Positions 61,801 through 64,000 of a stretch of 64,000 nt of DNA are shown here, piece after piece. Source of the stretch: Pedobacter jeongneungensis (GTDB lineage Bacteria > Bacteroidota > Bacteroidia > Sphingobacteriales > Sphingobacteriaceae); contig NZ_AYMG01000039.1 in NCBI RefSeq assembly GCF_000633455.1, positions 119,782 to 183,781 on the forward strand. Direction: 5' to 3'. The translations under genes were made by a program, and so were the position numbers. The notes beneath the pieces were generated by a model, which was not told the DNA's origin, did not search any database, and was given only the letters and a program-made list of their open reading frames with translations. Position 1 is the first letter of the stretch; the number at the start of each line of letters is the position of its first letter.

Positions 61801-64000
61801 TTTGCAACCAGTGCAATCGGATCAACAGTTACAGTAACGTTAGCCGTAGTTTTCAAACCAGGGTTTAATTTATCCTCAATCTGGTAAACCACGGTATAAG
61901 TTCCAGCCGGTGTATTGGCAGCAACATTTACTGCTCCGTTTGCCGGATCTAAAGTTACATTCACATTCGTGGTAGAAACCTGTGTTAAAATAACATTGGT
62001 TAAAGTTGCCTGAGCACCGTTATAAGTATCGTTCGATAATACATTCGATACGGCTAACCCACCAGTATAACCATTGGCCGAGCCAGCATCATTTGTGGCA
62101 ACAATTGCCGGCGCAGCAACCGTAATGGTTACCGAAGCCTGTTTAGTTTGACCAGGATTTAATTTATCCTCAATCTGATAAACTACCATATAAGTACCTG
62201 CAGGTGTATTTGGAGCAACATTAACTGCACCACTAGTTACATCCAGGGTAACATTTGCATTGGTAGTAGAAACCTGAGTTAAGGTTACATTGGTCAGGGT
62301 TGCCGGGTCACCGTTATAACTATCATTTGATAGTACATTCGGTACAGCAACACCTCCGGTAAAGCCATTGGCCGAACCTGTATCGTTATTTGCTGTTAAT
62401 ACAGGTGCATTAACCGTCACAATTACATTGGCCGTTGTTTTCTGACCAGGGTTTAATTTATCTTCAATCTGATAATTAAGGGTATAAGTACCCGCTGGGG
62501 TATTGGCTGCTACATTAACTTTTCCGGTTGTTGGATCTAAAGTAACGTTTGCATTCGTTGTTGAAACCTGCGTTAAGGTAACATTGGTTAAGGTGGCCGG
62601 AGCACCATTGTAGGTATCATTTACCAATACATTCGGTACAGCCACACCACCAACATAACCATTTACAGAACCATTATCTGCATTTGCTACAATTGCCGGG
62701 GCTGTAACAGTAACCGATACCGTTGCATCTGAAGTTAAGGTTGGATTTACTTTATCAGTAATGCGATACACTAAAGTATAAGTTCCTGCCGCTGTATTTG
62801 CTGCAACATTAACCGCACCAGTAGCCGTATTTAAGGTTACTTTAGCATCTGAAGTAGAAATAAGTGAAAGATTAACCTCATTAAGTGTTGCAGTTGTTCC
62901 ATTGTAAGTATCGTTTACCAGCACATTGTTAACGGCTGTTCCACCTACAAAACCATTAATTGAGCCCGAATCGTTTACAGCCAGAATACCAGGTGCGTTC
63001 ACAGTAACTGTTACGTTAGCTGTTTTGGTTTGACCAGGATTTAATTTATCCTCGATCTGGTAAACTACCGTGTAAGTACCAGCTGGTGTATTCGGTGCCA
63101 CATTAACTTCACCCGTAGCTACATTTAAGGTAACTTTTGGATCAGTAGTAGAAACCTGTGTTAAATTTACATTTGTAAGGGTAGTCGGGTTTCCATTATA
63201 GGTATCATTCGCTAAAACATTAGGGACGGCTACCCCGCCTGTGAAGCCATTGGCCGAGCCGTTATCGGCTGTGGCCACAAGCGCAGGTGCACCAACTGTG
63301 ATGGTTACTGTTGCCGTTGTTTTTTGGCCGGGATTTAATTTATCTTCAATCTGGTATACCAATGTATAAGTGCCCTCAGGGGTATTGGCCGCAACGTTTA
63401 CCTGCCCGGTAGCCGGATTTAAGGTAACATTGGCATTTGTTGTTGAAACCTGGGTTAAGGTTATATTGGTTAAAGTTACCGGAGCACCATTATAGGTATC
63501 GTTCGCTAAAACATTAGGAACGGCTACACCACCTGTAAAACCATTTGCAGTACCAAGATCGGCATTTGCAGTCATTTGGGGCGCCGTAACAGTAACCACC
63601 GCATTTGCGGTTTTAACCTGAGCCGGATTTACTTTATCCAGTATCTGATAAACTACGGTATAAGTTCCTGCAGCTGTGTTTGCAGCAACATTTACTTTTC
63701 CGGTAGCAGGATCTAAAGTTACATTCGCATTTGTGGTTGAAACCTGCGATAAGGTAACCTGGGCTAAAGTAGCCGGATTACCATTATAAGTATCGTTGGC
63801 CAATACATCTGCAATTGCCAAACCACCAGTAAAACCATTTGCCGTACCTGCATCATCATTAGCTACCAGTGCCGGCGCATCTACCGTGATGGTAACTGTT
63901 GCCGTTTTGGTAGAACCTGGATTCAGTTTATCAGCAATCTGATAAGTTAAGGTATAAGTACCGCTCGGCGTATTCGGATCAACATTTACTTTTCCGGTGG
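52830..64000 (-). CDS. Giant repetitive T9SS surface adhesin (5' end beyond the window)
   Basis: The open frame continues through the window edge without a stop, giving over 3,700 visible residues. From the N-terminal side there are at least 27 tandem repeats of about 98 residues, each with xxANADxGxANGFTGGxAVxNVLANDTYNG near its start and GTYTVVYQIEDKLNPG near its end. Next come a DUF11-type domain (TDLSVTKVANKTSV...) and six related TNTGNVTLTNIVVTDA repeats, then a cadherin/Ig-like domain (VDDKGQTVANAPVVINILANDD), and finally the type B T9SS domain (ITIPNLFTPNGDGINDAFEIIGLN to GYITLIRAFKK). It is exported by T9SS and probably mediates adhesion, gliding or biofilm. PorP and a PorE-like gene follow in the same operon. 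Confidence 0.92.
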   Translation of the reverse strand, partial: TGKVNVDPNTPSGTYTLTYQIADKLNPGSTKTATVTITVDAPALVANDDAGTANGFTGGLAIADVLANDTYNGNPATLAQVTLSQVSTTNANVTLDPATGKVNVAANTAAGTYTVVYQILDKVNPAQVKTANAVVTVTAPQMTANADLGTANGFTGGVAVPNVLANDTYNGAPVTLTNITLTQVSTTNANVTLNPATGQVNVAANTPEGTYTLVYQIEDKLNPGQKTTATVTITVGAPALVATADNGSANGFTGGVAVPNVLANDTYNGNPTTLTNVNLTQVSTTDPKVTLNVATGEVNVAPNTPAGTYTVVYQIEDKLNPGQTKTANVTVTVNAPGILAVNDSGSINGFVGGTAVNNVLVNDTYNGTTATLNEVNLSLISTSDAKVTLNTATGAVNVAANTAAGTYTLVYRITDKVNPTLTSDATVSVTVTAPAIVANADNGSVNGYVGGVAVPNVLVNDTYNGAPATLTNVTLTQVSTTNANVTLDPTTGKVNVAANTPAGTYTLNYQIEDKLNPGQKTTANVIVTVNAPVLTANNDTGSANGFTGGVAVPNVLSNDSYNGDPATLTNVTLTQVSTTNANVTLDVTSGAVNVAPNTPAGTYMVVYQIEDKLNPGQTKQASVTITVAAPAIVATNDAGSANGYTGGLAVSNVLSNDTYNGAQATLTNVILTQVSTTNVNVTLDPANGAVNVAANTPAGTYTVVYQIEDKLNPGLKTTANVTVTVDPIALVANADAGTANGFTGGTAVNNVLANDMYNGGQATLNNVTLTQISTTNANVTLDPITGKVNVAPNTPAGTYTVVYQIEDKLNPGQTKQASVTITVNAPVMTANGDTGTANGFTGGVAVPNVLTNDTYNGVSPATLTNVTLTQVSTTNPGVSLDVTTGAVNVAPNTPAGTYTLVYQIEDKLNPGQTKQGSVTITVGAPAIVATNDAGSANGYTGGVAVSNVLSNDTYNGAPATLTNVTLTQVSTTNTNVMLDPATGVVNVAANTPAGTYTVVYQIEDKLNPGLKTTANVTVTVDPIALVANADAGTANGFTGGTAVNNVLANDMYNGSQATLSNITLTQISTTNANVTLDPTTGKVNVAPNTLAGTYTVVYQIEDKLNPGQTKQASVTVTVNAPVMTANGDTGTANGFTGGVAVPNVLTNDTYNGVSPATLTNVTLTQVSTTNPGISLDVTTGAVNVAPNTPAGTYTLVYQIEDKLNPGQTKQGSVTITVGAPAIVATNDAAAINGISGGTAVADVLANDTYDGNTATLANVTLTQVSTSNPGVTLDVATGKVNVAAGTPEATYTLVYQIEDKLNPGKTAQATVTITVTAAPMLAVDDNGTENGFEGGVAVSNVLTNDLFNNAPATLAGVYLTEISTDNQNVKLNVGNGQVYVQPGTPAGVYKVVYTITDRVNTIEVKQATVTVTVTAPAIIANADNGQVNGVTGGNAIANVLANDSYNGATATLTTVNLKQISSDYAAFVNLDPATGQVNVLAGTKAGTYHVVYEIEDKLNPGLTKQATATVVVDAPVMVANSDAGSANGFTGGLAVPNVLANDSYNGSPAILANVNLSQLSTTDPNVTLDPATGAINVAPNTKAGTYTVEYRIEDKLNPGAFQTGTVTVTVSAPALVANNDIGSANGFTGGAAIANVLANDTYNGAVATLTNVKLAQVSTDNPNVTLDVTTGTVNVAPGTKAGTYTVTYTIEDRLNPGSVKTAIATITVTAPAIIANADNGQVNGVTGGNAIANVLANDSYNGATATLNTVNLKQISSDYAAFINLDPATGLVNVLAGAKAGTYHVVYEIEDKLNPGLTKQATATVVVDAPVMVANSDAGSANGFTGGTAVPNVLANDSYNGSPATLANVNLSQLSTTDPNVTLDPATGAINVAPNTKAGTYTVEYRIEDKLNPGSFQTGTVTVTVSAPVMVANNDIGSANGFTGGAAIANVLANDTYNGAAATLTNVKLAQVSTDNPNVTLDVTTGTVNVASGTKAGTYTVTYTIEDLLNPGSTKTAVATVTVTAPAMVANGDNGSANGLTGGTAITNVLANDTFNGNAATAANVKLTQVSTDNANVTLDPATGAVNVAPNTPAGTYTVVYQIEDILNPGLTKTANAVVIVTAPVMVANADNGTVNGVTGGVVVTNVLANDTYNGNPATLADVTLTQVSTTNGNVTLDPATGAVNVLLNTPAGTYTVVYQIEDKLNPGKTVTASITVTVAAPALAANADSGTANGYSGGTAVNNVLANDTYNGGSATLANVSLTQVSTTNANVTLDPATGKVNVAPNTPAGTYTVVYQIEDKLNPGQTKQATVTIEVTAPAIVANANTGTINGLTGGTAVGNVLANDTYNGAPATLAQVTLTQVSTSNTNVTLEVTTGTVKVAPNTPAGTYTLVYRIEDKLNPGEFVDATVTIIVTAPELIATSDSGTANAVTGGAAVENVLANDTYNGNPATLANVNLTQVSTSNPNVTLDVTTGKVIVAPNTPVGTYTVTYQIEDKLNPGQTKTTSVTITVTSGIILANDDSGTANGFTGGVAVANILTNDTYNNGTAAAVAGVTITQLSTSNANININPADGSVNVAAGTLPGTYTLQYKITDKLDPAQSSTAIVTVVIPNWITDLSVTKVANKTSVENNGTISYTITITNNGPATVLAGKAIGVTENLPAGLENVTYTATGGTYNATAGTFTLAANLTAGQSVTLVVNGNVNATFTGTLTNQVTIASATGTNDPDQANNSATVSTPVLKGGIALVKTGAISTDGNSITYTFTIFNTGTTDLNTIVLTDAKLGLNKTIAGPLAVGQSLTDTEVYTLTQADKDAGSVTNSATLSAKTNTGNTISDVSGTDKTNDTPTVTSLTPSPAFTFTKVVTGTVPTTAGGVLNYNLIVTNTGNVTLTNIVVTDANATVSGSPIATLAPGTSVTVTATHTLTQADVNAGSVTNQANATAKDPSGNNVTKVSDNPATTTPNDATITPLAPSPSFTFTKVVTGTVPTTAGGVLNYNLIVTNTGNVTLTNIVVTDANATVSGSPIATLAPGASVTVTATHTLTQADVNAGSVTNQASATAKDPSGNNVTKVSDNPATTAPNDATVTSLTPSPSFTFAKVASGTIPTAVGGTLNYNLTVTNTGNVTLTNIVVTDANATVSGSPIATLAPGAAVTLTATHVLSQADVNNGSVTNQASATAKDPQGNDVTKVSDDPNTTAPNDATVTSIAANASMSLTKVATNSVSKVGDVINYNIIVTNTGNVTLTNVAVTDAGADAGSITPAGIVSLLPGASVTVTAKHTVTLTEVNAGSFTNQASATAQTPGGATLIKPKSDDPTTPAVDDATITVIAPASTITLVKTGTLSADGNSITYNFSVKNTGNVTLHIITLVDAKLNLNRVIPGTLAPGATVTDSYVYQLTQADKDAGSVTNSATITGQTPANVSVSDISGTAENNNTPTVTLVPNAGSIALVKTSVFNGNKVTYTFTIKNTGTVTLNTITLTDAKLGLNNKVITVAGGLAPGATTTDVEVYTLTQADKDLGTVTNTATVNAKTLGGANVTDVSGTAETNNTPTVTTFPKSPIAVDDKGQTVANAPVVINILANDDPGNSTFDKLTVEIIKQPAHGTVKVNADGTVTYTPDPGYVGEDVFSYRVKDAYGYYTNVAAVTLTASFTGITIPNLFTPNGDGINDAFEIIGLNQYQANELQIVNRWGNEVFHAKGYQNNWTGEGLNEGTYYYLLRVKKANSDEFEVYKGYITLIRAFKK
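57976..59745 (-). repeat. 885-bp three-unit block duplication, pair 1
   Basis: Repeats 15-17 (starting at IIANADNGQVNGVTGG) and 18-20 are near-identical block copies. Boundaries found by the repeated string ATTGCCGGTGCGGTTAC at 57976, 58861 and 59746 give exactly 885 bp (295 codons) per block. Only scattered substitutions separate the copies. Confidence 0.85.
60331..62100 (-). repeat. 885-bp three-unit block duplication, pair 2
   Basis: Repeats 7-9 and 10-12 (each starting IVATNDAGSANGYTGG) are near-identical. The string ACAATTGCCGGYGCA recurs at 60331, 61216 and 62101, again giving exactly 885 bp per block. One unit in each block is 99 codons (an extra residue in TYNGVSPATL), which sets the block length. 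Confidence 0.85.

Larger units (their letters stand above)
56210..64000 (-). repeat. Tandem ~294-bp coding repeats of the giant adhesin
   Basis: At least 27 units of 97-99 codons occupy this stretch, the first cut by the window edge. Units are 50-99% alike, and the Asn-Asp-Thr-Tyr-Asn-Gly and Glu-Asp-Lys-Leu-Asn-Pro-Gly segments are almost invariant. The fold is probably an Ig-like beta sandwich. Two higher-order block duplications lie within it (57976-59745 and 60331-62100). Confidence 0.9.

Overview
The window is chromosomal DNA from a member of the Bacteroidota, most likely the Sphingobacteriaceae and close to Pedobacter. The support is a SusC/SusD pair, several proteins with the gliding-motility/type IX secretion (T9SS) type B C-terminal domain, a PorP/SprF protein, an OmpA protein with PorE-like architecture, TANNTTTG-type -7 boxes, weak or absent Shine-Dalgarno sequences, moderate-to-low GC and abundant short palindromic intergenic repeats. 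No phage, integron, insertion sequence or CRISPR array was seen.

Layout. 1-1.9 kb: tail of a subclass B3 metallo-beta-lactamase, an AraC-type regulator, a DHFR-like reductase and a 46-residue membrane protein. 2-8.3 kb (minus strand): an outer membrane factor, adaptor, RND pump and YncE-like propeller operon. 8.5-12 kb (minus): a PAP2 phosphatase, a two-component system and an HD-domain hydrolase. Near-identical 22-26 bp motifs lie upstream of the pump operon, the phosphatase and the HD gene, so these probably form one regulon. 12-16.3 kb (minus): a T9SS cargo protein and a truncated MBL-fold gene. 16.7-21.3 kb: a SusC/SusD uptake pair. 21.7-24.3 kb: an Mla-type lipid ABC transporter. 24.4-30 kb: mixed housekeeping and accessory genes (RNA helicase, PRC-barrel protein, class 3 lipase, cupin/HxlR divergent pair, lipoprotein). 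30.2-30.6 kb: tRNA-Ser and two identical tRNA-Pro genes.

30.7-43.9 kb: a PgpH-like HD phosphodiesterase, an SPFH operon containing a frameshifted gene and a 55-residue ribbon-helix-helix-like protein, a thiolase, three consecutive POT-family peptide transporters, a polyprenol-phosphate mannosyltransferase and a YdeI/DUF1905 protein. 44.2-48.5 kb (minus): a dinB-dnaE2 mutagenic polymerase operon preceded by paired operator-like palindromes. 48.6-49.7 kb: three tandem copies of a roughly 305-310 bp non-coding repeat. 49.8-64 kb (minus): a T9SS surface-protein operon made of a giant repetitive adhesin (5' end outside the window, over 3,700 residues visible), PorP/SprF and an OmpA/PD40 protein.

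The most notable items are the shared operator motif of the two-component/efflux region, the giant adhesin with two separate exact-length 885 bp block duplications, the tandem 305-310 bp repeats, the one-base frameshift in an A run in the SPFH operon, and the paired palindromes before the mutagenic polymerases. All functional statements rest on reading motifs by eye; no database search was run.
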